NCBI GenBank assembly: GCA_001717545.1
Contig: CP017039.1
Location: 1,302,001 to 1,366,000, forward strand
Length of the DNA stretch: 64,000 nucleotides
From: Anaerolineaceae bacterium oral taxon 439
GTDB lineage: Bacteria; Chloroflexota; Anaerolineae; Anaerolineales; Anaerolineaceae
Direction: 5' to 3'
Both the position numbers and the translations under genes were made by a program. Positions 9,279 to 17,575 of the stretch are shown here, one piece after another (position 1 is the stretch's first letter; each line of letters begins with the position of its first letter). The notes under the pieces are model-generated. The model was not told the DNA's origin. It did no database searches and was given only the letters and a program-made list of their open reading frames with translations.

Positions 9279-9284
9279 ATTATA
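9279..9284 (-). promoter_or_regulatory. -10 element for the RpiB fusion gene
   Basis: TATAAT on the minus strand, preceded by CCGG; no good -35 is visible. It supports the start at 9217, 62 bases downstream. Confidence 0.45.
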
Positions 9285-9330
9285 CCGGAAGCGGCCGCGT
9301 TTGGCGGGGAAGCGCGGCTCGCGATTGAGC

Positions 9331-9336
9331 TATAAT
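9331..9336 (+). promoter_or_regulatory. -10 element for the yjbQ gene
   Basis: TATAAT on the plus strand, 24 bases before the ATG at 9360; the -35 region is poor. Divergent from the minus-strand -10 at 9279. Confidence 0.45.
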
Positions 9337-9359
9337 CTGAAAGCGAGAAAGGAGCAGGC

Positions 9360-9776
9360 ATGAAGAGTTATCGAAAGGTATTAAAGTTCTTTTTTCCGAC
9401 GCGCCGCGGATTAGAAAATATTACCGGGAAGGTTCAGCAGGCGATCGATGAAAGCGGCGTTCGCGAAGGACTGGTCCTGGTTAACGCGATGAATATTACC
9501 GCGTCGGTTTTTATCAACGACGACGAATCCGGACTGCATCATGATTATGAGACGTGGCTGGAGAGGCTGGCGCCGGAGAAGCCGTATGATCAGTATCGCC
9601 ATAACGGGTATGAGGATAACGCAGACGCGCATCTGAAACGGACGGTTATGGGACGCGAGGTTGTTTGCGCGATTACGGAGGGGAAGCTGGATTTCGGGAC
9701 CTGGGAACAGATTTTTTATTTCGAGTTTGACGGGAAACGGGAAAAACGCGTGCTGATCAAGATTATCGGCGCGTAG
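9360..9776 (+). CDS. yjbQ: YjbQ family (UPF0047) protein
   Basis: 138 residues, the normal size for this compact family. Conserved signatures are SGLHHDYE and [15 protein letters not shown], followed by [16 protein letters not shown]. The paired His residues and acidic residues form the family's putative active pocket. Homologues have been reported to have weak thiamine-phosphate synthase activity, but the physiological role is not settled. The start ATG follows GAAAGGAG. It is a single-gene unit with its own -10 element, ending in a strong hairpin at 9800. Confidence 0.9.
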   Translation: MKSYRKVLKFFFPTRRGLENITGKVQQAIDESGVREGLVLVNAMNITASVFINDDESGLHHDYETWLERLAPEKPYDQYRHNGYEDNADAHLKRTVMGREVVCAITEGKLDFGTWEQIFYFEFDGKREKRVLIKIIGA

Positions 9777-9799
9777 TCCAGTGCGCAGGGGATGACTGG

Positions 9800-9837
9800 A
9801 TCATCAGCGAGGTCTCTTTTCAGATCTCGCTGATGAT
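9800..9837 (+). terminator. Long hairpin after yjbQ
   Basis: Arms 9800-9815 and 9822-9837 pair over 16 bp with one G-T wobble and a 6-base loop. No U-tract follows directly, so it may stabilise the 3' end as well as help termination. Confidence 0.55.
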
Positions 9838-9857
9838 TCGGGTTCTGATTTCATGAT

Positions 9858-9910
9858 AAAAAAGGCCATGGGCGTTCAGATTTCTGGTTTTTACCTGAGC
9901 GGCATGGCTT
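9858..9910 (-). terminator. Intrinsic terminator of the minus-strand sugar ABC operon
   Basis: On the minus strand AAGCCATG pairs with CATGGCCTT around an imperfect second helix (CTGA/TCAG), and six Ts (9858-9863) follow. It lies 49 bases after the stop of the permease gene at 9959. Confidence 0.7.
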
Positions 9911-9958
9911 GGAGGAATCCTGCTTTATTGTTGGACTCAGCGAGATTGTGTATTGTTC

Positions 9959-10978
9959 TTAGCCTTTCCCATGGAGCGTCCGGCTTTTTCGGACCATATC
10001 GATATAGACTGCGAAAAGAATGATCAGTCCTTTTGCAACGTATTGCCAATACGAATTTACGTGCAGCAGGTTAAGACCGTTAGAAATAATACCGATGATC
10101 AATACGCCGATTACCATGCCGCCGACGCTTCCGACGCCTCCGTACATGCTCGTTCCTCCGACGACTGCCGCGGCAATAGCGTCTGTTTCATAGCCCAGCC
10201 CGACGGCAGGCTGACCAGAGGTCATCCGGGTCGCTAAGATAATGCCAGCGATTGCTGAGAGCGTTCCACTAATTGTCCAGACAATAATTTTTGTTTTATA
10301 GATATTGATTCCACTATAACGCGCGGCGGTTTCGTTCCCTCCAACCGCATAGATATGTCGTCCGGATTTCGTTCTGTTAAGAAGAAATGAAAGGAGCAGT
10401 AAAGCGAAGACCATATAGATCACCGGAAAAGGTATACCAAAAAGCGTTCCATTCCCGATCAGCGAAAAATCATCTCTCCCATAAATCGTAACGGGTTGAC
10501 CGCCTGCGATCAGATAGGCTATTCCTCGGCAGATGCTTTGGGTTGCGAGCGTAACAATGAATGGGTGAATTCCTGAGAACGCGATAATCCAGCCGTTCAA
10601 AACCCCTATTGCTACGCCGCTTAGAACGCCGAGGCTGATTGCGAGGGGAATTGATAAACCGTGTCGGGTCATGCCGACAACGCAGATACAACCGGACATC
10701 GCTATCATAGCCCCGCCAACTAAATCAATTCCTCCTAACATCAAGCAGAGCATTACGCCCATGGCTAAGAAAGCGTTAGTGGACACATTCCGCATGACAT
10801 TTAGGAAATTTGCTTTGCTGAAAAAATTTTCAGCGGTTAAGCTCATGAAAATAAAGAGCAGAAGAAAGGCAATCAGGATTCCCAGATTCAATCTTGCAAA
10901 TGATGCGATGCTGCCTAATCCAGGAACATGCTCCAATGTTTCAAAGAAACTTGATTTTTTCGTTGTTGTTTCTTTCAT
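9959..10978 (-). CDS. rbsC: Ribose-type sugar ABC transporter permease
   Basis: 339 residues, about ten hydrophobic segments, inner-membrane permease of the RbsC/AraH family (carbohydrate uptake transporter 2). Family landmarks are GGIDLVGGAMIAMSG, GGNETAARYSG and GGTSMYGGVGSVGG. It forms a homodimer through which the sugar passes. The start is directly next to the stop of the ATPase gene (10979), so the two are coupled. Order in the operon is binding protein, ATPase, permease, with a terminator after this gene. Base composition is clearly more AT-rich than the surrounding genes, as for the other two genes of the operon. The exact sugar is unknown; gene symbol by family resemblance. Confidence 0.92.
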   Translation of the reverse strand: MKETTTKKSSFFETLEHVPGLGSIASFARLNLGILIAFLLLFIFMSLTAENFFSKANFLNVMRNVSTNAFLAMGVMLCLMLGGIDLVGGAMIAMSGCICVVGMTRHGLSIPLAISLGVLSGVAIGVLNGWIIAFSGIHPFIVTLATQSICRGIAYLIAGGQPVTIYGRDDFSLIGNGTLFGIPFPVIYMVFALLLLSFLLNRTKSGRHIYAVGGNETAARYSGINIYKTKIIVWTISGTLSAIAGIILATRMTSGQPAVGLGYETDAIAAAVVGGTSMYGGVGSVGGMVIGVLIIGIISNGLNLLHVNSYWQYVAKGLIILFAVYIDMVRKSRTLHGKG

Positions 10979-12469
10979 TTATATGCCTCCTAAGGCGTAG
11001 CGTAAAATAACATCTTGATCGAACTGTTCCGAAGAAAGCTCCGCGACAATCGTTCCGTCACGCATGATGAAAAGTCGGTCGCACATATTAATGATTTCAT
11101 TAAGTTCTGAAGAAACCATAATAATTGCGTTTCCATCGGCGACCAATTTATTCATGATCGCGTATATTTCGGCTTTCGCGCCTACGTCGATTCCGCGGGT
11201 CGGTTCGTCCATGATCAGGATTCCTGGATTGGTCAATAACCATTTTGCCAAAACGACTTTTTGCTGGTTTCCCCCGGAGAGATTGATGCATTTCTGCAAA
11301 GAAGATGAACATCGAATTGAGAACTTCTCGATCGCTTCTTTCGATAGTTCTTTTTCTTTTTTCAAGTTAACTCGAAGCTTATTGATAAACTTATCGAGAA
11401 TTGCGATCGTTGTGTTGAATCGGATGCTGTTTTCGAGAATAAGCCCCTGAGTTTTTCGACTTTCGGGAACTAGGGCTAATCGGTTTTTTAACATATTTCC
11501 TGGATTGATCTTTTTGACTTCTTTTCCAAAGACAGAAATATTTCCTCGAGTAATCGAATCAAGTCCCATAACAGCATTCATTAATTCAGATCGTCCCGCG
11601 CCTACTAAACCATAGAATCCCAATATTTCGCGTTGGTGAAGCTGAAAGGAACAATCATGTACGCCGGAGTCAGTATGGATATTTTGAACGTCCAGGATAA
11701 CGTCTCCTGGCGTGTTGAACGTTCGAATATAATATTTTTCTAATTCACGCCCAACCATCAATTCTACTAATTCGTCAGGGTTTGTTTCATTTGTTATTCT
11801 CGTCCCTATATACGAACCGTCGCGCATGACAGTAACTCGATCAGTCAAATCGAAAATCTCCTGCATTTTATGAGAAATATAAATAATTCCAATTTCTTTT
11901 TCTTTCAACTGACGAATGGTTTTGAAGAGGATTTCGACTTCCTTTTCAGATAGGGATGAGGTTGGTTCGTCCATGACGATGATCCGCGCGTTCAGAGAAA
12001 AAGCTTTTGCGATTTCGAGAAGCTGTTGCTGCCCCGTGCTGAGGCGCGATACTTTTTCTTTCGGATCGATTTCTAATCCGACGGTTTCAAGAATCGGCTT
12101 CGCTTGCTTATTCATTTCGTTTTGGCTGACCATATGGAAGCTGTCTAGCTTCTCCCGCCCTAAAAAGATATTTTCAGCGACGGTTAAATGCTGGACCATT
12201 GCTAATTCTTGATGGATAAACGCGATTCCCAGGTTTTGTGCATCTAAGACGGAGTGGACTGCTACTTCGTTCCCGTCAATCTGAATCTTACCCTCGTCGG
12301 GATGATAAACGCCACCGAGGATATTCATCAGCGTTGATTTTCCAGCGCCGTTTTCGCCCATTAAGCCGAGAATTTCCCCAGCAAATAATTCTAAAGAAGC
12401 GTTCGATAACGCCTGTACGCCTGGAAATTTCTTTTTGATATCAGTCATACGCAATAATGGCTCAGGCAT
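10979..12469 (-). CDS. rbsA: Ribose-type sugar ABC transporter ATP-binding protein (two ATPase domains)
   Basis: 496 residues from ATG 12469, chosen because GGAGG lies 8 bases upstream; the ORF itself extends to 12553. Two fused nucleotide-binding domains as in RbsA/XylG: the first with Walker A GENGAGKST, signature LSTGQQQ and Walker B VMDEPTSSL, the second with a degenerate P-loop (GLVGAGRSE), signature LSGGNQQKV and IMDEPTRGID. It drives import through the RbsC-type permease. Located between the binding protein gene, from which it is separated by a hairpin, and the permease. Confidence 0.93.
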   Translation of the reverse strand: MPEPLLRMTDIKKKFPGVQALSNASLELFAGEILGLMGENGAGKSTLMNILGGVYHPDEGKIQIDGNEVAVHSVLDAQNLGIAFIHQELAMVQHLTVAENIFLGREKLDSFHMVSQNEMNKQAKPILETVGLEIDPKEKVSRLSTGQQQLLEIAKAFSLNARIIVMDEPTSSLSEKEVEILFKTIRQLKEKEIGIIYISHKMQEIFDLTDRVTVMRDGSYIGTRITNETNPDELVELMVGRELEKYYIRTFNTPGDVILDVQNIHTDSGVHDCSFQLHQREILGFYGLVGAGRSELMNAVMGLDSITRGNISVFGKEVKKINPGNMLKNRLALVPESRKTQGLILENSIRFNTTIAILDKFINKLRVNLKKEKELSKEAIEKFSIRCSSSLQKCINLSGGNQQKVVLAKWLLTNPGILIMDEPTRGIDVGAKAEIYAIMNKLVADGNAIIMVSSELNEIINMCDRLFIMRDGTIVAELSSEQFDQDVILRYALGGI

Positions 12470-12531
12470 TCTTATAACCTCCGGATAAAGATCGTCGCTG
12501 TGAATATAATCACTTGCGATTTTAGATTTGA

Positions 12532-12570
12532 GAACGGCGGATGATTGTGTCATGATTCATTCCGCCGTTC
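12532..12570 (-). terminator. Intercistronic stem-loop between binding protein and ATPase genes
   Basis: Perfect 10-bp inverted repeat GAACGGCGGA (12532-12541) / TCCGCCGTTC (12561-12570) with a 19-base loop. It probably acts as a partial terminator or as a 3' stabiliser that raises binding-protein mRNA over the rest of the operon. Confidence 0.6.
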
Positions 12571-12625
12571 CCAGCATCAATTATTTAGTTGTAGCTATAT
12601 GGCAAAAGATTGGGGTTCCAGTGTC

Positions 12626-13555
12626 TTATTGCCAACCGTCGGTTCCATATTCTTCTACATTCTTCTTTGTGATGAGGAACGTATCGACTACGATATTTTT
12701 TTCGACTTCCTTCCCGGAGAGTAATTCATATGTAGCTTTGATCGTTTCTTTTCCGATCGTTTCAGGTGATTGGGCCGCGGTTCCGGTCATTTTTTCATCC
12801 AGAATAAGTTTTTTCGCGTCCGGATTGCCGTCGACGCCGTAAATCAGGACGTCTTTCATTTCCGGATGGGCCGCGAGTGCGTTAACAGCTCCCATCGCCG
12901 AGGGGTCGTTGACACAGAAGAAAGCCTTGAGATCAGGCGTACTTTGGAGCACATCTTCGGCCAAAGGAAGCGTCACGCCGGTATCGCCTTTACCGTCTAA
13001 TTCGATTACGACTTCAAAGTAATCTTTGATCGTATCGTAAAAGCCGTTGGCGCGATCGATACATGCGCCTCCCGCGGGTGAATGCATGACTGCGATTTTT
13101 GATCCCTCTTCGAGCTTTTTCATCATGTCTTTTGCAACGACGACGCCGGCGTTATAATTGTCCGAAGCGATGATCGTCTCGACTAAATCGGTATTTGCGA
13201 CCGGCGTGTCAAAGTTGACGACCTTTATTCCGGCGTCTTTGCAAGCGACTAATGCGCTTTCAATTCCGGCTGAGTCTTGTGGCGCGACTAACAGGATGTC
13301 GATTTTCTGCGCAATCAGATCGCCGATCATGTCGTTCATGCGGGCTTGATCGTTTTGAGCGTCTACAGAGATATATTCATCGCCTCTTTTTTCGACTTCC
13401 TCCTTGATCGGACCTTCCAGTGCGAGCCAGAACGCGTTATTCATTGTCGTTGGCACGTACGCGATTTTGTAATGCTTCTCTTGCGCAGAGGCAATCCCAC
13501 TTAAAGCTGAAAGAAGCATTACGATGACTAAAATTAACGCTAAAGATTTTTTCAT
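12626..13555 (-). CDS. rbsB: Sugar ABC transporter substrate-binding protein (RbsB-like)
   Basis: 309 residues. Signal peptide MKKSLALILVIVMLLSALS with an ASA-Q cleavage site near residue 25, then a periplasmic-binding-protein type 1 fold: IAYVPTTMNNAFWLALEGPI at the N-lobe, IDILLVAPQDSAGI, AGIKVVNFDTPV, IAVMHSPAGGACIDRANGF and a FFCVNDPSAMGAVNAL hinge region. These are the family's sugar-contact regions. The ATG follows AAGGAG. It is the first gene of the operon. The sugar specificity is not evident; it could be ribose, another pentose or an inositol-like compound. Confidence 0.9.
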   Translation of the reverse strand: MKKSLALILVIVMLLSALSGIASAQEKHYKIAYVPTTMNNAFWLALEGPIKEEVEKRGDEYISVDAQNDQARMNDMIGDLIAQKIDILLVAPQDSAGIESALVACKDAGIKVVNFDTPVANTDLVETIIASDNYNAGVVVAKDMMKKLEEGSKIAVMHSPAGGACIDRANGFYDTIKDYFEVVIELDGKGDTGVTLPLAEDVLQSTPDLKAFFCVNDPSAMGAVNALAAHPEMKDVLIYGVDGNPDAKKLILDEKMTGTAAQSPETIGKETIKATYELLSGKEVEKNIVVDTFLITKKNVEEYGTDGWQ

Positions 13556-13601
13556 TTTCTAATTCTCCTTGTTTTCAAAAACGTTATTTCTGTGTAGTAA
13601 A

Positions 13602-13649
13602 CCTCTCGGAAAACTTTTTTACCTCCTTTCTATAGTATGTTCCGAGGGG
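13602..13649 (-). promoter_or_regulatory. Inverted repeat in the leader of the sugar ABC operon
   Basis: CCTCTCGGAA (13602-13611) and TTCCGAGGGG (13640-13649) form 10-bp arms with one mismatch, bracketing a minus-strand AAAGGAGG and a TACTAT -10-like box. It could be an operator or a leader hairpin 50-90 bases before the binding-protein start. Confidence 0.4.
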
Positions 13650-14121
13650 CTAATACATTGAAATCCATTTGACGGAACCGAAAGCTTAAAGTAGATATGC
13701 GGCCGATTCCGGTTCAGGGATCGATTTCTGGTGTAATGCGAGTATGTGGATTCGGGCAGGATAATATATCGCTATTTCGTGCAGTGGTGATGACCTCGCT
13801 GGCGCACACAAGGTTCCAAAATCTGGATCGATTACAAAACGTTGGTTTTCGGGTGCTGAAGAATTGTTCATAAGATTTCTGACCTGCCTCATTTAATTGA
13901 AAATCTGTAGACAACAAATTAATAAAAAATTTCGAATAAAAAATGATTGGCGCGTATCAGCGATAAGTCAACTTATCAGGAAAAGATCCTACAGCAGGAG
14001 CTTTTATCACTTATGATTTAGCATTTATCTTATATGATGATTCTATCAGGCCAAATTCCTTTTGTCAATACTGAATCTCAGATTAAAAAAGGTCTTTTGG
14101 ACTGTTCTGATTTTTTTGCCT

Positions 14122-14163
14122 GTGGAAAATCGCAGTTATTCAAGATGACGCCGGATTTTCCAC
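14122..14163 (+). promoter_or_regulatory. Inverted repeat upstream of the glp-type operon
   Basis: Perfect 10-bp arms GTGGAAAATC (14122-14131) and GATTTTCCAC (14154-14163), 22 bases apart, preceded by a run of seven Ts. It lies about 50 bases upstream of a TATAAT (14215-14220), a plausible place for a regulator site. Confidence 0.45.
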
Positions 14164-14214
14164 GATTTCCATGAATTGGATTAAGATTTATAGGGGCATT
14201 TTTAACGGAAACTG

Positions 14215-14220
14215 TATAAT
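14215..14220 (+). promoter_or_regulatory. -10 element for the glp-type operon
   Basis: TATAAT preceded by CTG, 77 bases before the ATG at 14297; no clear -35. Confidence 0.4.
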
Positions 14221-14296
14221 TTCCTGTAGTCTCGTTTTTAAGGCAGCGGCGGAAGCCGGGGCGCGAAGAGAGAGAAGAGGGAGCGGGGAAAGGCTT

Positions 14297-15799
14297 ATGC
14301 AGGGACGCTATGACGTGGTGATCATCGGCGCGGGGATCGTCGGATGCATGACGGCGCGTCGGCTGGCGAGATTCGATCTGGACGTTTTAGTTCTCGAAAG
14401 GAACAGCGACGTCGGCGCGGAAACGTCGGCGGCGAATTCCGCGCTGATTCACGCCGGATACGACCCGGTTCCGGGAACGCTGAAGGCGGAGCTCAACGTT
14501 CGCGGCAACGCGATGTGGGAGGGGCTGGCGCGGGAGCTTGATTTCGAGTTCCGGCGGACCGGCGATTATGTCGTGGCGGTCGGGCCTGACGAGGTCGAAG
14601 CGCTTCGCGCGCTTTATCGGCAGGGGATCGCGAACGGCGTCCCCGGTCTTGCGCTCCTTGACGGCGAAGCGGTCAAAGCGCGCGTTCCGCTCCTGAATCC
14701 GGAGGTCAGCGGCGCGCTTTACGCGCCGACCGCCGGCGTCGTCGACGCCTTCGGCGCGACGGTAGCCGCCGCGGAAAATGCGGTCCGGAACGGAACCGAG
14801 TTTGCGCTTGAAACGGAATTTGAAGATTTTATTTTTGACGGGCGCCGGATTATCGGCGTACGGACCTCGAAAGGCGAGGCGCGCTGCGACTGGGTGATCA
14901 ACTGCGCCGGGCTGCAGTCGGATATCGTGATGCATCGGGCGGGCTGCCGGCCCGAGTTTTCGATCCGCGCGCGTCGTGGGGAATACTGCGTTCTCGATCC
15001 GGACGCGTTTGCCCTGGACGAGGTCCTTTTCCCGGTCCCGAGTCTTAAAGGAAAAGGCGTATTAGTGTTTACGACGACGCATGGAAATACGATCGTCGGC
15101 CCCACGTCGGAATGGATCGACGATCGAACGGACGCTTCGATTTCGAAGACAGGTCAGGCGTATCTGGAAGCGAATATGAAAAAGCTGGTTCCCTCGATCG
15201 ACCTGAGACGGACGATCGCCGTGTTCGCCGGGCTGCGCGCCGCTGGAAACGCGCGCTGCCTGAACCCGGACGTCGATTACGTCGGCGATTTTATCGTCGA
15301 ACGCGCGGCGGAAGCGGCCGGGCTGATCAACTGCGGCGGGATCGAGTCCCCAGGGTTGACGTCGGCGCCCGCGATCGCTGAACGGATCGAAACGCTGATC
15401 CGGGAAACCGGATATGAATTGATCGAAAAGGCGGATTGGGACCCGATCCGGAAGCGTCCGCCGGTGATGCGCATGCTGAGCGATGACGGGAAACAGCGCG
15501 TCATCGAGGCTGACCCGCGCTATGGGCGAATCGTCTGCCGCTGCGAGATGGTCACGGAGGGCGAGATCGTCGCCGCGATCCATTCGCCGATCCCGGCGCG
15601 GACGTATGACGCGATTAAGCGGCGGACGTGGCTGGGGACGGGCCGCTGCCAGGGGGGATTCGACCTGACCCGCGTCGTCGGGATCCTCTCTCGGGAGCTC
15701 GGGATTCCCGTCGAGTGGGTTCGAAAGAACAACGCCGGTTCGGAGTTCGTCTTCGGAGAGACGAAGGACGGAGGGAGCGATGAATCAGGGGCGGCTTGA
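14297..15799 (+). CDS. GlpA-type FAD-dependent glycerol-3-phosphate dehydrogenase-like protein
   Basis: 500 residues from ATG 14297 (GGGGAAAGG just upstream; the ORF runs further 5' without a binding site). N-terminal FAD-binding DVVIIGAGIVGCMTARRLA, then ETSAANSALIHAGYDPVPGT, the DAO-type oxidoreductase core, and a C-terminal BFD-like [2Fe-2S] region with CRCEM and GTGRCQGGF supplying four cysteines. Proteins of this type oxidise glycerol-3-phosphate to dihydroxyacetone phosphate. It begins a three-gene unit with a second flavoprotein, overlapping it by 20 bases, and a DUF1667 protein, an arrangement common in anaerobes lacking GlpB/GlpC. No membrane anchor is encoded, so the electron acceptor is likely soluble. 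Confidence 0.9.
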   Translation: MQGRYDVVIIGAGIVGCMTARRLARFDLDVLVLERNSDVGAETSAANSALIHAGYDPVPGTLKAELNVRGNAMWEGLARELDFEFRRTGDYVVAVGPDEVEALRALYRQGIANGVPGLALLDGEAVKARVPLLNPEVSGALYAPTAGVVDAFGATVAAAENAVRNGTEFALETEFEDFIFDGRRIIGVRTSKGEARCDWVINCAGLQSDIVMHRAGCRPEFSIRARRGEYCVLDPDAFALDEVLFPVPSLKGKGVLVFTTTHGNTIVGPTSEWIDDRTDASISKTGQAYLEANMKKLVPSIDLRRTIAVFAGLRAAGNARCLNPDVDYVGDFIVERAAEAAGLINCGGIESPGLTSAPAIAERIETLIRETGYELIEKADWDPIRKRPPVMRMLSDDGKQRVIEADPRYGRIVCRCEMVTEGEIVAAIHSPIPARTYDAIKRRTWLGTGRCQGGFDLTRVVGILSRELGIPVEWVRKNNAGSEFVFGETKDGGSDESGAA

Positions 15800-17081
15800 T
15801 ACGGAGTTCGACGTCATCGTGATCGGGGCGGGACCGGCCGGACTGGCGGCGGCGATCGCGGCGAAAACGCAGGGCGCGGACGGCGTCCTGGTCATCGATC
15901 GTGAAATCGAGGCCGGCGGTATTCTTCAGCAGTGCGTCCATAACGGCTTTGGGCTGGAAACGTTTAATGAGGATTTACCGGGCCCGGCGTACGCGCAGCG
16001 GTTTATCGATCGCGCGGCCGACGCCGGCGTGTCGTTTTTATTCGACACGATGGTCAGCGACGTCGATCCGGATTTCCGCGTCATGACGACGAACGATCGC
16101 GACGGGATCCGCGCTTATCGGGGAAAAGCCGTCGTCTTTGCGATGGGCTGCCGCGAGCGGAGCCGGGCTCAGCTTCGGATCCCCGGGTCGCGGCCCGCGG
16201 GCGTGATGACCGCTGGGACCGCGCAGCGCTGGGTCAATATCGACGGGAAGCTTCCGGGCAGGCGCTTCGTTATTTTAGGTTCAGGCGATATCGGGATGAT
16301 CATGGCGCGCCGTCTGACGCTCGAAGGGGCGAAGGTTGAATACGTCGTGGAGATCAATTCATACCTGTCGGGGCTGTCGAGAAATCTGGTCCAGTGTCTT
16401 CAGGATTACGGGATCCCGCTCCTCCTCCGTCATACGGTTACGAATATTTTCGGGAAACGGCGTGTCGAAGGCGTCGAAATCAGCGCGGTTGACGAAAAAT
16501 GGCGCCCGGTTCCGGGAAGCGAACGGATCGTCGAATGCGATGCGCTGCTGCTGTCGGTCGGGCTGACGCCGGAAAACGAATTAAGCCGCCGTGCCGGGAT
16601 CGAGCTCGATCCGCTTATCGGCGGGCCGGTCGTCGACGACGCGTACGCGGCGAACGTTCCCGGTTTTTTCGGCGCCGGGAACGTCGTTCAGGTGTACGAC
16701 CTTGTCGATTCCGTTTCGGCGGCGGCGGCGATCGCCGGGCGGTCAGCCGCTCTCTACGCGGCGGGGCAAAGCGTCGCGGGTCGGAAGGTGATCCCAGTTG
16801 GCGCAGGGCGAAACGTCCGTTCCGTCGTTCCGCAGCGGATCCATCCGGAGACGCTCGACGAACGCGCGATCCCGCTTCAGCTTCGCGTTTCGGCGCCGAT
16901 CGAGCGGGCGGTCGAGCTTCAGCTTTGCGCCGGCGCGAACGTATTGGCGCGGAAGCGCTTCCCATACGCGCGTCCCGGTGAGATGATAACCGTTCCGATC
17001 GCGCGGTCGCTCCGGAACGCGGTTGAGGAGGCGGACGCGCTGCGGATCGACGCGGTCCCGCTGGATGAACTTACGGCGTAA
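15780..17081 (+). CDS. NAD(P)/FAD-dependent oxidoreductase of the glp-type operon
   Basis: 433 residues. Rossmann motifs DVIVIGAGPAGLAAAIAAK for FAD and VILGSGDIGMIMARRL for NAD(P), with FGAGNVVQVYDLVD as the C-terminal FAD-contact motif (usually GD). The GGILQQCVHNGFG segment is typical of the partner of GlpA-like proteins. It likely passes electrons from the GlpA-type subunit to NAD(P) or another carrier. ATG 15780 follows GACGGAGGGAG and overlaps the upstream gene; the downstream DUF1667 gene starts 18 bases after its stop. Assignment to the family is secure; the acceptor is inferred. Confidence 0.88.
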   Translation: MNQGRLDTEFDVIVIGAGPAGLAAAIAAKTQGADGVLVIDREIEAGGILQQCVHNGFGLETFNEDLPGPAYAQRFIDRAADAGVSFLFDTMVSDVDPDFRVMTTNDRDGIRAYRGKAVVFAMGCRERSRAQLRIPGSRPAGVMTAGTAQRWVNIDGKLPGRRFVILGSGDIGMIMARRLTLEGAKVEYVVEINSYLSGLSRNLVQCLQDYGIPLLLRHTVTNIFGKRRVEGVEISAVDEKWRPVPGSERIVECDALLLSVGLTPENELSRRAGIELDPLIGGPVVDDAYAANVPGFFGAGNVVQVYDLVDSVSAAAAIAGRSAALYAAGQSVAGRKVIPVGAGRNVRSVVPQRIHPETLDERAIPLQLRVSAPIERAVELQLCAGANVLARKRFPYARPGEMITVPIARSLRNAVEEADALRIDAVPLDELTA

Positions 17082-17099
17082 AGGCGAAGGAGGGAACGG

Positions 17100-17477
17100 G
17101 TGGAAACTGGGAACCCATGTCAGGATCTGATTTGTATTACCTGTCCGCGCGGTTGCCGGCTGCGCGTGGAGCGGGAGATGAGCGGCGAGCTCCGCGTCAG
17201 CGGGAACGCCTGCAGGCGCGGGATAGCCTATGCCAATGCTGAGCTGAACGACCCGCGGCGCATGATCGCGTCGACGGTACGGGCGATCCATGGGGTTCAT
17301 CCGGTCGTTCCGGTCGCGACCGAACGTCCGATCCCGAAAGCGAAGATCCGCGACGTCATGACGCAGCTCCGCTCGGTCGCCGTTACCGCGCCGGTTCGGA
17401 TCGGCGACGTGATCCTGAAAGACGCGGCGGGAACCGGGGTCGACGTCCTGGCAAGCCGCGATTTAGCCGCCGATTGA
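17100..17477 (+). CDS. DUF1667 domain protein (CxxC-containing)
   Basis: 125 residues with GTG start at 17100, preceded by GAAGGAGGG. Cysteines in ICITCPRGCRLRVE and VSGNACRRG are the signature of DUF1667, a small family almost always found as third gene after a GlpA-like protein and a FAD/NAD oxidoreductase. The four cysteines probably bind a metal or iron-sulfur centre, which would link electron flow from the two flavoproteins. The C-terminal part has VPVATERPIPKAKI, also conserved. Function is inferred from context only. Confidence 0.88.
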   Translation: METGNPCQDLICITCPRGCRLRVEREMSGELRVSGNACRRGIAYANAELNDPRRMIASTVRAIHGVHPVVPVATERPIPKAKIRDVMTQLRSVAVTAPVRIGDVILKDAAGTGVDVLASRDLAAD

Positions 17478-17575
17478 AAATCAGGTCAGGCAAATTGGTC
17501 GATTATTGCCTTATACTTGTGAAGTAAGGCGGTGCGAAAACGGCGTTGCGCTGCGCGTTGAGAGGATTTGAGAAA

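Larger units (their letters stand above)
13556..14296. other. Long AT-rich intergenic region between sugar ABC operon and glp-type operon
   Basis: About 740 bases without a convincing gene. It holds the leader of the minus-strand ABC operon, an inverted repeat at 13602-13649, a second inverted repeat at 14122-14163 and a plus-strand TATAAT at 14215. Two short minus-strand ORFs (13686-13917) have no family resemblance, overlap each other and lack ribosome binding sites. I see nothing else definite; a decayed gene in 13690-13920 cannot be excluded. Confidence 0.5.

Noticed and set aside
9218-9361. Longer N-terminus of the RpiB fusion (start at 9361)
   Set aside because: It would overlap the divergent gene's start, contains the -10 region and adds a low-complexity stretch before the canonical RpiB start MKKTVVIACDHAG.
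13686-13917. Two overlapping short minus-strand ORFs in the long intergenic region
   Set aside because: Different frames over the same bases, no ribosome binding sites and no family resemblance. A relic gene cannot be excluded but cannot be supported.
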